Positions 35,012 to 43,270 of a stretch of 64,000 nucleotides of DNA are shown piece after piece. Position numbers and translations under genes: made by a program. Source of the stretch: JBBRMW01 sp965246845 (GTDB lineage Bacteria; Chloroflexota; Anaerolineae; Aggregatilineales; UBA2796); contig CBDFFR010000007.1 of assembly GCA_965246845.1 (NCBI GenBank), forward strand, positions 1-64,000, given 5' to 3'. The notes below the pieces were generated by a model, which was not told where the DNA came from, did not search any database, and worked only from the letters and a program-made list of their open reading frames with translations. How positions within the stretch are numbered: the stretch's first letter is position 1; each line of letters begins with the position of its first letter.

Positions 35012-35544
35012 AATTGGTAAGAGGTGATGAGCCAATAGGCATTATTATCACCAATAGAATCAGGAAAAATCCTTCCAGATTCGATAAAAGTGGTCTCAAG
35101 TGTCTTTGTGAAATAGGTTTCCACTGTGTCCCTGGAGTCTGATGTCCAATAAAACACGGTGGACTTACTGGAGTTTGTGGTCATGTTCTGAGAATCTTCA
35201 AACAGAAATTTAGCATTCGGGTATGTTTTTATCGCTTGATGCATTTGTATATCGGGTAACAAGAACGCAGCGAAAATGCACCAAGCAGGAACTGCACAAA
35301 ACATCCCAAAAAACAATACGAACACCAGTAAACCCAACCGGTGTCTAAATTTTCTAGGAGTCAGGTTCATCGCGATTTGCTATCATTCAAGCGAGTGAAA
35401 GCATCCTCGTTATCTATTTTCCTGCGTGGTTGCTCTGAATAATGAAGAACTTCTTCGCTCATAAGCCTTTTCGTAGCCGATCCAGCGGGGATATGCTTCA
35501 TACACACTAAATCATACAGCCAAATTCGAGAAGGAGCGTATATC

Positions 35545-35691
35545 ATGCCGAAGAAGTATGTCATTAAGCGGAATAATGAAGAACGAGAAAAGCTAGAAAG
35601 CATCGTGAACAAAGGCAATGCCAACGTCCGGCAAATTCGGCACGCTCCTACGCTTCTGCTGAGTAATGCAGGCAAAACGGACAAATCCTGA
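35545..35691 (+). pseudogene. IS630-family transposase, N-terminal fragment
   Basis: 48 codons from an ATG with ribosome site GAAGGAG: MPKKYVIKRNNEEREKLESI, then VNKGNANVRQIRHAPTLLLS. This is the start of the Tc1/IS630-type helix-turn-helix region (usual pattern KY-x-V-x-L-x-x-E-E-R-x-x-L...R-x-I-x-H-A-x-I-L-L). It is cut at the junction with the duplicated propeller-gene end at 35682. Confidence 0.7.
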
Positions 35692-35831
35692 ACGTGCGAG
35701 ATTGGTCCCGGGCCGCAACTATCGACCCTCCTGCTTGCGGCCTCGCCTACTCCTCAGACGGCAAACAACTTGCCATAACCGCTTCATGGGACGTGGAGAT
35801 TTACAACGTTTCAGACTTGCTTGGTCAATGA
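35682..35831 (+). pseudogene. Duplicated 3' end of the propeller gene
   Basis: Encodes QILNVRDWSRAATIDPPACG, then LAYSSDGKQLAITASWDVEI and YNVSDLLGQ-stop, a close match to the last 45 residues of the protein at 30976-32652. The DNA similarity continues past the stop: 33571-33603 (after the IS5 element) resembles 35825-35853, which is the 3' end of the primase gene. So one copy of a propeller-end/primase-end junction was duplicated, and the original gene pair was adjacent and convergent. Confidence 0.8.
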
Positions 35832-38815
35832 AGCTCGCTTAGTTCTGCATCCTCGACCAGCAGGAAATCCAGTTTGAGTTGCCAGACGCGAGTGACGATG
35901 CCTCGTACCCGGCGCTGCACGGTGAGCGCGGATGCGCCGGGCAGCAGCTTTCCATCCTCTTTTAACTGTGCGCCGATGGCGGCCATCGTGAATTTAAGTT
36001 GCGGTCGCATCTGGCACACGGCGCGGTAGGCAATTTCCGGCAGGAGCAGGATATGCTCATCGCCGAAGTAGCCGATGATGGGTGCATTCGTGCGCGGCGC
36101 GTCTGGCTCGTGTATGTTGCTTGCAATCTGTGCGTCGCCACTGGCGAGGAGCTGCGCAAGCAAGTTCAGAAACACTTCACCGGCGCGTTCCTGCTGCACG
36201 GTTTGAACTGTATGCGTCAGCACATCCTGCCATAGTGGAAGCGCATATTCAGCGTCGCGTCCGGTCAGGAAGTCACGCAGGAGTTCGTAAACGGTGAGCA
36301 GCACCGCCCAATTCTGGATCATGCGTCCAGTGCTGGCCTGCCCACCACCTGTGCTTTTCAGCTTCTCGCGGTAACTGTGTACATTGGCGTCGAACCGCTC
36401 AGCGATCTGCTTCGAGAGCGTTCCGTCATCGGCGCGATGGGCAATCCACGCGGCGAAGTGTGCGGTGAACCCGGTAAGTTCGCCTCGCTTGCTATCGGCG
36501 TGAGTATTCAGGATTCCACCGGGATCACGTCGTTCCCAAGGTGGGATTTCCAAGACAAGCATTCGCGCGAGGACCGACGCTTCACCCTCGATGGTTGTCT
36601 CACCTGTACTCAGGAGCAGTCCACGGCAGGGACGTTCCTGCCGCAGCTTCGCCTCACGGGTCAGCCGTCCGCGACCCATCCCACGCGAGTAACTCTGCAA
36701 AAAACGGGTGAAGGTACGCTCATCGGCATAGCAGGTTTTGTAGTCGTCGACCCAGTAGAGCGCATCGGCCAGTGGAAAGCCAAGCGTCTCGACAGTGTTC
36801 ACGGTGTCGCCCCACTGGCTCGGCGGGCTATCGCGGGTGAACTGCCCATAGAAGCTGGTTAATAACGCAGCAATCTCCGACTTCCCGCTGCCTGTCGTGC
36901 CGACCAGATGCAGGGCAGGACGCGGCGCGGCGGCAGGGAAGAAGCGCTGCACCAGCGGGAGCATGGCGAAGGTGAGCAGTGCGGGAGCTAGATTCGGTGG
37001 CAAGGCGTCACGCACTGCCGCAAATGCGCTCAGGCTGCGTGTCCAGTCCGTATCCGTGAGACTGTAGTCCCGCAGGCGGCCTTCGAGTTCGACGGTCGGC
37101 GGCTGTTCGAGCGTACCGCTCGCTGCAATGCTCGTGTTTGGTGAGACATACGCCCACTTACCATCCACTTTTGTCCAGCCGATGAACCGATAGGTCGTCT
37201 TTTGCACAGGTTCGCCAGAAAGGGCGAGCAGCGCCGGGACCAGATGTTTGTTCATCCCGGCACGCACGGTATAGAGGCCGCCTGCACGTCCGGCAATGAA
37301 ACGTGTCACCGCATTGGCGTCTCCAAATAACTCACTTGGGACGTCCAGCGTAATGGTCTTCCCGGTATGCGTCAATTCAAGGCGCATGACGTGTTCGGTC
37401 TGACCATCATCCTCAACAGCCGTGATCCATTCGAGGATGCGACCTGTCCACGAAGCGACAATCTGCCGTGACTTGCCGTGTGCGGTGAAGCGCTCGTAGA
37501 TGATCCAGCCATCTTCAATGTAGTAGCGCTCAGTTGGAAGTGCGCTAGAGCTGACGACAGCTTTATGAGCGTCCCGCTGCGCGCGTTTGTGCATCCGGTC
37601 GAGGTCGGTCAGGCGGTAGTCTTCGCCACAGATCGCTTTGATGCGTTTGCGCTCGGCTGCCCAAGCAATGGGGTCGAGGTCGGCGCAGCCAATCACTGCC
37701 TGGGCAATCTGCTCGGCAGTGGGACTGGTGTTCTGAGCCTGTGGCTGCGCTTGCTCAAACTGTTCAATCAGCGTCGTCACCTGCTGATGAGCGTCTGATG
37801 ATGCGACTATGTTAGTGGGTGGTTTCTTCGCGGGTGGGCTAGACTGATGATGCACTGGCGCTTGGAGGAGTGGGTCGCGGGCAACACGGCTGTAGGCGCT
37901 GGCAATCGTCGCTTGCGCTTCGCGTTCCCGCCCCGGTTCACCTGAGCCATCCGCCAGATAGCGTGAAACAAGCTGCGCTTCGGCCTCAGATTGAGAGTAT
38001 CCAGCATCGCGGAACTGACAGGCAGCGGCAAACAACGCGTGGTTGCGATGCTCAACGGCTGCTCCGTTATTCAGGTAATCCAGTGTGCTTTGCGGCAGCG
38101 GCGCATAACCATTGTTCGTGTGTGCGTCCAACCTGAACTGCGCCGTGTTCGGTTTGACGGCCAGCCAATCGAAGGCTGACAGTAGATAGCGGCGCTCCGG
38201 CTCGAAGTGTGTGACCGCGACGAGCGCCCCATTCCGCTCCGGTTTGGTGTTGACCAGCCCCGGCAAGCGCATGATGGATGCGACCGACTTGACGTACTCC
38301 GGGTCGCCGTCGAGGGCTGCGAACAAGCCATGCGCGATGGCAGCAACTCGTTCACGAGCAACGTTGTCGGTCAGAGCGAAGGGTGCATCCAGAAACCAGT
38401 ACGGATGCCACCCGCCACCGCTGTCGATGATGGCTGAGGGAAGCGGGTCGAACGCAGTCAGGAGAGCCAACCCGCGCTCTCGTTTGATGGGGTCACTGTT
38501 GCAGTCGATGTCTGCCCACAAGGCAGGTATCACCGCGGCGTACTCCGCGCTGCCTTTCCGCTCACGCCGTGGACAAGGTACGAAGAACACGCCGTAGCCT
38601 TCGGCGTTGAGTGACTTGACCTGGTTGAGCGCGTTCGCCGCTTTCCCAACTGGCAGCCAGCGTGTCTGTGGCTTACCAGCGCTGGTCGGGTGAATGCACC
38701 TCAGTTCAAGCCACAATGACGGGTCTATCCCCTGGTACAAGGCTGCCAGAAACTCAGTGCAAGAGATGCTTGAAGACGTGCCGTTCGACACATCGTGTGC
38801 TATACTGACGGACAT
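35825..38815 (-). CDS. Primase/helicase-type replication protein (DUF927-like)
   Basis: About 996 residues from ATG 38815 (ribosome site GAAGAGG); an upstream ATG at 39019 would overlap the relaxase gene. The N-terminal half has a primase-like RepB/archaeo-eukaryotic pattern with acidic residues in ALWADIDCNSDP and SGGGWHPYWFLD, then a putative zinc-free linker. The C-terminal half has a P-loop ATPase of DUF927 type (LVGTTGSGKSEIAALLTSFY) with a following YWVDDYKTCY Walker B-like segment. It probably primes and unwinds the element during replication. Encoded directly after the relaxase. Confidence 0.75.
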   Translation of the reverse strand: MSVSIAHDVSNGTSSSISCTEFLAALYQGIDPSLWLELRCIHPTSAGKPQTRWLPVGKAANALNQVKSLNAEGYGVFFVPCPRRERKGSAEYAAVIPALWADIDCNSDPIKRERGLALLTAFDPLPSAIIDSGGGWHPYWFLDAPFALTDNVARERVAAIAHGLFAALDGDPEYVKSVASIMRLPGLVNTKPERNGALVAVTHFEPERRYLLSAFDWLAVKPNTAQFRLDAHTNNGYAPLPQSTLDYLNNGAAVEHRNHALFAAACQFRDAGYSQSEAEAQLVSRYLADGSGEPGREREAQATIASAYSRVARDPLLQAPVHHQSSPPAKKPPTNIVASSDAHQQVTTLIEQFEQAQPQAQNTSPTAEQIAQAVIGCADLDPIAWAAERKRIKAICGEDYRLTDLDRMHKRAQRDAHKAVVSSSALPTERYYIEDGWIIYERFTAHGKSRQIVASWTGRILEWITAVEDDGQTEHVMRLELTHTGKTITLDVPSELFGDANAVTRFIAGRAGGLYTVRAGMNKHLVPALLALSGEPVQKTTYRFIGWTKVDGKWAYVSPNTSIAASGTLEQPPTVELEGRLRDYSLTDTDWTRSLSAFAAVRDALPPNLAPALLTFAMLPLVQRFFPAAAPRPALHLVGTTGSGKSEIAALLTSFYGQFTRDSPPSQWGDTVNTVETLGFPLADALYWVDDYKTCYADERTFTRFLQSYSRGMGRGRLTREAKLRQERPCRGLLLSTGETTIEGEASVLARMLVLEIPPWERRDPGGILNTHADSKRGELTGFTAHFAAWIAHRADDGTLSKQIAERFDANVHSYREKLKSTGGGQASTGRMIQNWAVLLTVYELLRDFLTGRDAEYALPLWQDVLTHTVQTVQQERAGEVFLNLLAQLLASGDAQIASNIHEPDAPRTNAPIIGYFGDEHILLLPEIAYRAVCQMRPQLKFTMAAIGAQLKEDGKLLPGASALTVQRRVRGIVTRVWQLKLDFLLVEDAELSELH

Positions 38816-38833
38816 AGTGTTATGCCTCTTCAA

Positions 38834-38885
38834 GCAGAGGGTACGAACGGGGACTGTCGCCAAACAATCCGTTCGCGCCCTCTGC
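38834..38885. other. Two-stage hairpin between relaxase and primase genes
   Basis: gcagaggg and ccctctgc form an outer 8-bp stem and cgaacgg/ccgttcg an inner 7-bp stem around an 18-base loop. It lies just upstream of the primase start on the minus strand. No T run follows, so it is more likely a regulatory or processing structure than a terminator. Confidence 0.5.
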
Positions 38886-38897
38886 GGCTTTGTTGGG

Positions 38898-39995
38898 TCA
38901 AAAGAAGTCGATGTTGTGGCTGCGTGCTGGCGGCTCGATATGCCGTTCCCGTTCACGGTCAGCCAGCGCTTGACGATATGCGTGTATGGCGGCGAGTTCC
39001 TGTGCCATGTCTTGCACATATCTCTCGCGCCTGTTGTCCTCCGCTAGGCCCACCTCACCGATGAAACTCAGCATTTCAGCGAAGTCTTGCGTCGGGTGGT
39101 CTTTCAAGCACTGCGCTGTCCACGCGGCGAGCGTCGCTGCCTGAGCGTGTGACAGGTCCTTCGCCAATGGACGGAACTCCAGGTTAAGTTCATCTGGCTT
39201 GAAGGTGGTTTGCTCGGTCTTTGGGTCGTGTGGGAACTGGCGGTAGTAGCCGACGGCGGTTCGCCCGTCGTCGGTACGGCGCTCGCCAAGCCATGCGTCC
39301 CACTGCCGCCCGTGTTCATCGATCACCTTGCCATGCGGTACAGTTTGGGTAATCGCCCGCTGCTGCTCGCGGGTGAGTTCGAGCGCGTCGTAGCGCTGCT
39401 CCCAATCCGGGCCGATTTCCCGGTCCATGAGATCATGTAAAGTCTGCTCCGTGGCTCGGTGCAGTAGCTCAATGTGATTGCCTTGTTTGTTGCGGCTGAA
39501 GTACAGCGCATCGCGTTCTCCGCTGCCTTCGTTGAAGTAGGTTCCCGGCAGGATGACATGCGTGTGGGGGTCGTGCAGACCGGGTGCTTGCTTGTCCGTA
39601 CTCTCGCGGTGGTGCAGCACGTAGCTGTACTCGACACCGCCTTCGACCCCGCGTGCCTCGAAGAAGCGGTCGAGCGAGGTCTCGGTCAACTCACGCACGA
39701 ATTGCTCACGCTGCTGGAGCGGGACCATTGCCATCAGGTCCGGATTGGCATTGAATACAAGCGTGAACGCCAGGACATGCTGGCTCTTGAGTGCATCACA
39801 CCGGGCAGCAATCTCTTTCACCGACGCCCCGAGACCCCGATTCACCCAACGCTCCATCCCGGCTTCCTGCTGGATATGCCCATAGCGCCCGTCACGGTAC
39901 GTCAGGTAGCGCAGCAGCCCGCCGCTGCTTTTCGCACCTTCAGCGGTCGGCTTCTTATACTGCACATTGGCAACGCACATCTGCTTGGCATTCAT
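38898..39995 (-). CDS. Relaxase (mobilization protein)
   Basis: About 365 residues from ATG 39995, which overlaps the preceding stop as ATGA. Contains the three-His motif LHDPHTHVILPG typical of nicking relaxases, with SYVLHHREST upstream and a Tyr-containing N-terminal region (LLRYLTYRDGRYGHIQ) that could supply the nucleophile. The C-terminal part is acidic and helical. It would nick the element at its transfer origin for mobilization. No coupling protein or type IV secretion genes are nearby. Confidence 0.75.
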   Translation of the reverse strand: MNAKQMCVANVQYKKPTAEGAKSSGGLLRYLTYRDGRYGHIQQEAGMERWVNRGLGASVKEIAARCDALKSQHVLAFTLVFNANPDLMAMVPLQQREQFVRELTETSLDRFFEARGVEGGVEYSYVLHHRESTDKQAPGLHDPHTHVILPGTYFNEGSGERDALYFSRNKQGNHIELLHRATEQTLHDLMDREIGPDWEQRYDALELTREQQRAITQTVPHGKVIDEHGRQWDAWLGERRTDDGRTAVGYYRQFPHDPKTEQTTFKPDELNLEFRPLAKDLSHAQAATLAAWTAQCLKDHPTQDFAEMLSFIGEVGLAEDNRRERYVQDMAQELAAIHAYRQALADRERERHIEPPARSHNIDFF

Positions 39996-40240
39996 TTCGG
40001 CGCACATGTCTCGCGGGTCAAAGTGCTAGTCAGCCGGACCTCGGCATCCAGAAACAGGTTGGGCATCAAGTCGCGCAGGATCATCTCGACGGATTGCTGT
40101 GCCTCCTGCTCGGTGTCGGCAGGAATACGCATCGTCCCCTTGCGGTAGTGCTGCTCACCTTTCCAGACCTCGTAGGACAGAACCCATATAGGCACTGCTT
40201 GCGGCAATTCGCGGATGATGTGGTGTGGCTTACGCCTCAT
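39992..40240 (-). CDS. Small mobilization-operon protein
   Basis: 82 residues from ATG 40240, overlapping the RHH gene as ATGA and the relaxase gene in the same way. Beta-rich start (IRELPQAVPIWVLSYEVWKG) and a helical middle (DTEQEAQQSVEMILRDLMPN). No known family. Tight coupling on both sides implies a role with the relaxase. Confidence 0.6.
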   Translation of the reverse strand: MRRKPHHIIRELPQAVPIWVLSYEVWKGEQHYRKGTMRIPADTEQEAQQSVEMILRDLMPNLFLDAEVRLTSTLTRETCAPK

Positions 40241-40533
40241 TTGCGTACCCGTCCTTCCAACCACTGGATGAGTGTGGTCACTTTGCTATCCAGTTGGACG
40301 ACTTTCGCGTCTACTTCGGCGATCTTGCCTTCAACCGCTTTAGCGACAGCCTTGCGCGCACCGGGCAAGTCTTCCTGATGCAGTAGGTAGAACTCGACTG
40401 CGTTCCGCACCACATCCGCTTTGGTGAGTGGTTCGCCCTTACGTGAACGCACGCGGCTGACTTCTTCCAAACGACGCACCTGGTCGGGTGTGAAGCCAAC
40501 CGACAGGCGCTCGGTGAATTTGGCACTGCTCAT
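40237..40533 (-). CDS. Ribbon-helix-helix DNA-binding protein (relaxosome/MobC-like)
   Basis: 98 residues: an RHH-type N-terminus (KFTERLSVGFTPDQVRRLEE, SRKGEPLTKADVVRNAVEFY) followed by a coiled-coil tail (AVEGKIAEVDAKVVQLDSKV). In mobilizable plasmids such proteins bind the transfer origin beside the relaxase and repress the operon; it is the first of three coupled genes ending with the relaxase. Role inferred from context. Confidence 0.65.
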   Translation of the reverse strand: MSSAKFTERLSVGFTPDQVRRLEEVSRVRSRKGEPLTKADVVRNAVEFYLLHQEDLPGARKAVAKAVEGKIAEVDAKVVQLDSKVTTLIQWLEGRVRK

Positions 40534-40539
40534 CTGCGC

Positions 40540-40848
40540 TTACTCCCGCTTATTCAACGCGACGCGCAATGCGTCCGAAGGTCGGAAACGAACGCTGTGG
40601 CGGAGTATCAGGTCGGGCGTTTTGCCGCCGCTTTTGGCACGCATCACACGGCGCATGACGCCTGCGCATTTCACCCAATGCGCCTCGGTGTACAGTTTGC
40701 CCAGTCCCGTCAGGTGAACTTCGCCCTCCATCTTGCCGAGTTCGGCGTGACACAATTCAGTCATGACCTCCAGTACCTCACGGATGTCGCGGCGGCTGAA
40801 CCGGGGCAGACGGCGCGCAATTTCGGCGGTCAACTCGGTCGTGTTCAA
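40540..40848 (-). CDS. HU-like DNA-binding protein
   Basis: 102 residues from a TTG at 40848, chosen for the AGAGAGGAG ribosome site; an ATG at 40893 would add 15 unrelated residues. It has an HU-type layout: helical N-terminus (TTELTAEIARRLPRFSRRDI), EGEVHLTGLGKLYTEAHWVK beta segment, basic arm (MRRVMRAKSGGKTPDLILRH) and VRFRPSDALRVALN ending. Likely bends DNA at the origin or relaxosome. Divergent from housekeeping HU. Confidence 0.65.
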   Translation of the reverse strand: MNTTELTAEIARRLPRFSRRDIREVLEVMTELCHAELGKMEGEVHLTGLGKLYTEAHWVKCAGVMRRVMRAKSGGKTPDLILRHSVRFRPSDALRVALNKRE

Positions 40849-41017
40849 GGCATTCTCCTCTCTGTCAAAAACACTCCAGCCAATGGCTGGCAAGGTGTGG
40901 AATACGGCGTGTCAGAAATGCGGAGCGACGGCGCTTCGGGTTCCACGAAATGCGCGCTCGCAGCGCAGTGGCTTTGCGTTGTGCAGCTCGTCACCCATAC
41001 AGCGGTGGGAACCATGA

Positions 41018-41169
41018 GGGCGCTGACAGCGCCCCTTTGCGCAAAGCGCAAAGCCAGCGATTTAGCTGGCTCGCAAACCCCGCGCGTACAGGTGGAATAC
41101 CTGAACGTCCCCGCGCGGGGTGCGAGAGCGGTTCGCGTTGCGAACCGATGGGCGGCAGCCGCCGCCCAT
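41018..41169. other. Array of six tandem perfect hairpins
   Basis: In 152 bases six inverted repeats follow one another: gggcgct/agcgccc (41018-41034); ctttgcgc/gcgcaaag (41035-41053); agccagc/gctggct (41052-41071); a long tcgca-ccccgcgcg/cgcgcgggg-tgcga stem (41071-41125) with an inner caggt/acctg hairpin; cggttcgc/gcgaaccg (41129-41147); atgggcggc/gccgcccat (41148-41169). A further hairpin gcgct/agcgc lies near 40953. It is between the partition genes and HU gene. A single-strand initiation site, transfer origin, partition site or structured RNA are possible. Confidence 0.75.
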
Positions 41170-41239
41170 GTCAGACAGACAACGCTCAATACAAAGGGTA
41201 GAAACTGTAGGCGTCGGCAGGTTACAAAAAGCATGGTTA

Positions 41240-41662
41240 TCACCAGCGGTTCCTCCCTATCTTGTCACGGCGGCGGACTACGGCTTCATCCTCTAAACGG
41301 GGTTGTTCCGGCTCTGCCGTGCCGGTTGATGCTTCTGTTAGCGTTGTCGCTGGTCGCACCGAGCTGACCCGCTCGGCCAATCGTTCCAGATAGCTCGGCA
41401 AGTCCATCAGCGACGCGCGTATCCATGCTGTGTCGTCGGCGATCTGCTGCGTGGTTACAGGGTCGATCTCGCGTTTTGGCTGGCTTGGTTTGACTTGGAT
41501 GTGTCCACCCAGAAAAGCACGAATAACAAGCCGCAATGCCTCGCTCCGTTGACCTTCTGGCAAGGCTTCCCACCACGTCAGGATGTCACGATCAGCTTCC
41601 GGTGATGCTTTGAAGGCAATCACTTTTGCACCTCGGCTCGGCTTGGCTTTGCGGCGGCTCAT
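41240..41662 (-). CDS. ParR/StbB-like plasmid partition adaptor
   Basis: 140 residues from ATG 41662. The N-terminal basic segment (SRRKAKPSRGAKVIAFKASP) and the LPEGQRSEALRLVIRAFLGG helices suggest a ribbon-helix-helix protein; the rest is acidic and flexible. It directly follows the ParM-like gene (ending at 41727), exactly where plasmid ParR/StbB adaptors sit. Assignment from context and weak pattern. Confidence 0.55.
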   Translation of the reverse strand: MSRRKAKPSRGAKVIAFKASPEADRDILTWWEALPEGQRSEALRLVIRAFLGGHIQVKPSQPKREIDPVTTQQIADDTAWIRASLMDLPSYLERLAERVSSVRPATTLTEASTGTAEPEQPRLEDEAVVRRRDKIGRNRW

Positions 41663-41726
41663 ACGCACGTCCTTTCCGGTACAACCCGGTGCAACCCACA
41701 GGTAAAACAGGGTACAACCGTGCTGC

Positions 41727-42767
41727 TCACTGACCTGCGAACAGCGCATAGTGCAGATAGCCGCGTGCGTTTGCGATTTGTGCATCCCTGACCAGTTGGG
41801 TCTGCTGATAAGCTGCGCTCACCACGTCTTGCACAAGCGACGCGCCGCCACCTGACAGGTAGATCACATCTACCGTCGTCCCGGTTTTCCACTTGTCCGA
41901 CATCAGATTGAGGGTGGCACTGCGCAGCGGTTCAAGCGCTTCGCGGACATCGGCGCTGTAATCCACCGTCTCCCCGGATGCGCGAAAACAACCTGTCCGC
42001 AGCGTCTCTTCCACGCTCTTGAACGGCAGCTTCTGTCGATAGGTCCGTTCCAGCAGCGCTGCGATGCGCTCATGCGCGGTGTAGACGCCACTTTCCACGC
42101 TTCCACTCTGGGCGTCCACATACTCACCGTCATCGTCCAGTGCTAAATCGACGGTGTACGTCCCTACATCACAGACACCAGTACGAACGACGTTGTGGCA
42201 TGGATTGACCTCTCCGCTGGCAGTCAGGGTATTCGCGTAAATCGTTCCATAGGGCTGTGGCATGACCATCACCTCGGACACATTGACCACCACTTCGGCG
42301 GCGCTCGTCTTGATGAAGTGCTGACCCACCAGCGCATTCTTCAACTCTGCTGAGTCGCGCATGTGGTCCACGGGCAGTCCAGTCGCAATGCGAACATGGA
42401 CGGCTTCGCCGTCTCTAGTTCCGGCCAGTAGCTTGCCAAGTGCCACCTTCGCCATGCGTACGCGGAACACATTCCCGATGGCCGCCTCGTTCGGGGTGCG
42501 TCCCCGTAGCCGGAACAGTTCGCCTGGTGGGAGTTGACTTTGCGCCAAATCCCCCACGAACCAGTTCCCCTCGTCGTCGGTGATTTGGTCGCCCACGTAC
42601 TTCGCGCTGATCTCTTCGGCCTGAAACTTGATGTCGCGGGCATGACCGCACACGGACGGAAACGTGACCGTTGCCTGCCGTGTGACTGCCTTCACCACGC
42701 CATAGCCGATGTCGAGGCCAACCGTCAGCACTGTTTCTGGCTGAGCTTTGTGAACTTTGCATGCCAT
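41727..42767 (-). CDS. ParM/StbA-like actin-family ATPase
   Basis: 346 residues with the actin-superfamily signature: phosphate-1 GLDIGYGVVKAVT near the N-terminus, phosphate-2 TGVCDVGTYTVDLALDD, and adenosine motif IYLSGGGASLVQDVV. Related to plasmid ParM/StbA filaments that push sister plasmids apart. Together with the following RHH-like gene it forms a type II partition locus, a sign that the element was or can be an autonomous plasmid. Two hairpins upstream (42802-42949) may be the centromere or operator region. Confidence 0.85.
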   Translation of the reverse strand: MACKVHKAQPETVLTVGLDIGYGVVKAVTRQATVTFPSVCGHARDIKFQAEEISAKYVGDQITDDEGNWFVGDLAQSQLPPGELFRLRGRTPNEAAIGNVFRVRMAKVALGKLLAGTRDGEAVHVRIATGLPVDHMRDSAELKNALVGQHFIKTSAAEVVVNVSEVMVMPQPYGTIYANTLTASGEVNPCHNVVRTGVCDVGTYTVDLALDDDGEYVDAQSGSVESGVYTAHERIAALLERTYRQKLPFKSVEETLRTGCFRASGETVDYSADVREALEPLRSATLNLMSDKWKTGTTVDVIYLSGGGASLVQDVVSAAYQQTQLVRDAQIANARGYLHYALFAGQ

Positions 42768-42801
42768 CTCGATTTCTCCTCGTGAAAACGGAAAACAAAA
42801 A

Positions 42802-42949
42802 CAGCCAAGTCCTACTCACCTGTAGGCTTGGCTGAAACCGGAGGTTCAGTTGTACAACAAGCGTTATCAGCCTAACCTTTAATTGATACAGGCAGGTCGT
42901 GACGACTTGTGATATACGAGAAAAATTAGCGTCAGGCGTGGCTGACGCT
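42802..42949. promoter_or_regulatory. Two hairpins upstream of the ParM-like gene
   Basis: cagccaag-cctac/gtagg-cttggctg (42802-42834; 13 paired bases with one bulge) and agcgtcag/ctgacgct (42928-42949). They lie in the 5' region of the partition operon. They may be terminators for a transcript coming from the right or a partition-complex binding site. Nothing else is recognised between 42768 and the att site. Confidence 0.45.
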
Positions 42950-43039
42950 CGATTGTCAAACAGTGTGGACATGCTGCTTCCCAAATGGGAAGTCAGGCGC
43001 AGGGAAGGCTGTGAGTGTACAAGCCTCTATAATGCAAAG

Positions 43040-43084
43040 CTCTTAATCAATTGGTTGCGCGTTCGAGTCGCGCGGGAGGCACTA
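43040..43084 (+). repeat. Right attachment site (att), tRNA-Lys 3' half copy
   Basis: Identical to 20192-20236. Lacks the 5' part of the tRNA, so no functional tRNA is encoded here. Marks the right edge of the integrated element. Confidence 0.88.
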
Positions 43085-43090
43085 CTCAGG

Positions 43091-43115
43091 AGAACCCGAT
43101 TAGTCGGGTTCTTTT
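43091..43115 (+). terminator. Terminator copy next to right att site
   Basis: agaacccga/tcgggttct stem followed by TTTT, a diverged copy of the tRNA-Lys terminator at 20242-20269. This is probably the original chromosomal terminator displaced by insertion, or the one carried in by the element. Confidence 0.7.
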
Positions 43116-43233
43116 GCTTTATGGGTTGAGTGATACATGAGCGATTAGGCGGTCATATAGCTCGCTGTTACCACCTCCCGCCATAGGTCAAAGTGTTATT
43201 TGAGGATAAACCAAGGAGTTGTATTTTGCCATC

Positions 43234-43263
43234 TTGACATAGTTATAAAATGTCTAGTATTAT
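43234..43263 (+). promoter_or_regulatory. Promoter and PadR-type operator
   Basis: TTGACA (43234-43239) and TATTAT (43258-43263) are spaced by 18 bases. The -35 overlaps an inverted repeat GACAT-N9-ATGTC (43236-43254), the sort of palindrome bound by PadR regulators. This suggests that the regulator represses its own gene and the downstream hydrolase. Confidence 0.6.
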
Positions 43264-43270
43264 AATATCT

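Larger units (their letters stand above)
33687..35370 (-). pseudogene. Membrane/exported hypothetical gene split by an insertion sequence
   Basis: Read leftward, residues 1-120 (MNLTPRKFRHRLGLLVFVLF...; one N-terminal membrane segment) are encoded at 35370-35012. Removing the IS (33963-35011) and one AATTG copy rejoins this in frame with 33957-33687, which codes for a further 89 residues (LNDVKSTKATASVQIPRTHG ... LIIYQFYLDEM-stop). The ancestral protein would have 209 residues. Family unknown. The disrupted form ends in 15 IS-encoded residues. The insertion is clean, hence recent. Confidence 0.75.
20192..43084. mobile_element. Integrated plasmid-like / mobilizable element in tRNA-Lys
   Basis: About 22.9 kb bounded by the 45-bp att repeats. 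The right half carries a minus-strand backbone in the order ParM-like protein, ParR-like protein, hairpin array, HU-like protein, RHH protein, small protein, relaxase, primase/helicase. The left half carries plus-strand cargo: propeller/TPR membrane protein, solenoid, SWIM protein, retron, small protein and HNH nuclease, then an iteron-like cluster and an exported propeller protein. The centre is broken up by insertion sequences. No integrase/recombinase gene and no conjugation (type IV secretion) genes are seen, so it would need help to move. Confidence 0.82.

Noticed and set aside
35367..35684. Minus-strand open frame of 105 codons
   Set aside because: It is antisense to the IS630 fragment and has no coding pattern; the plus strand matches a transposase start.
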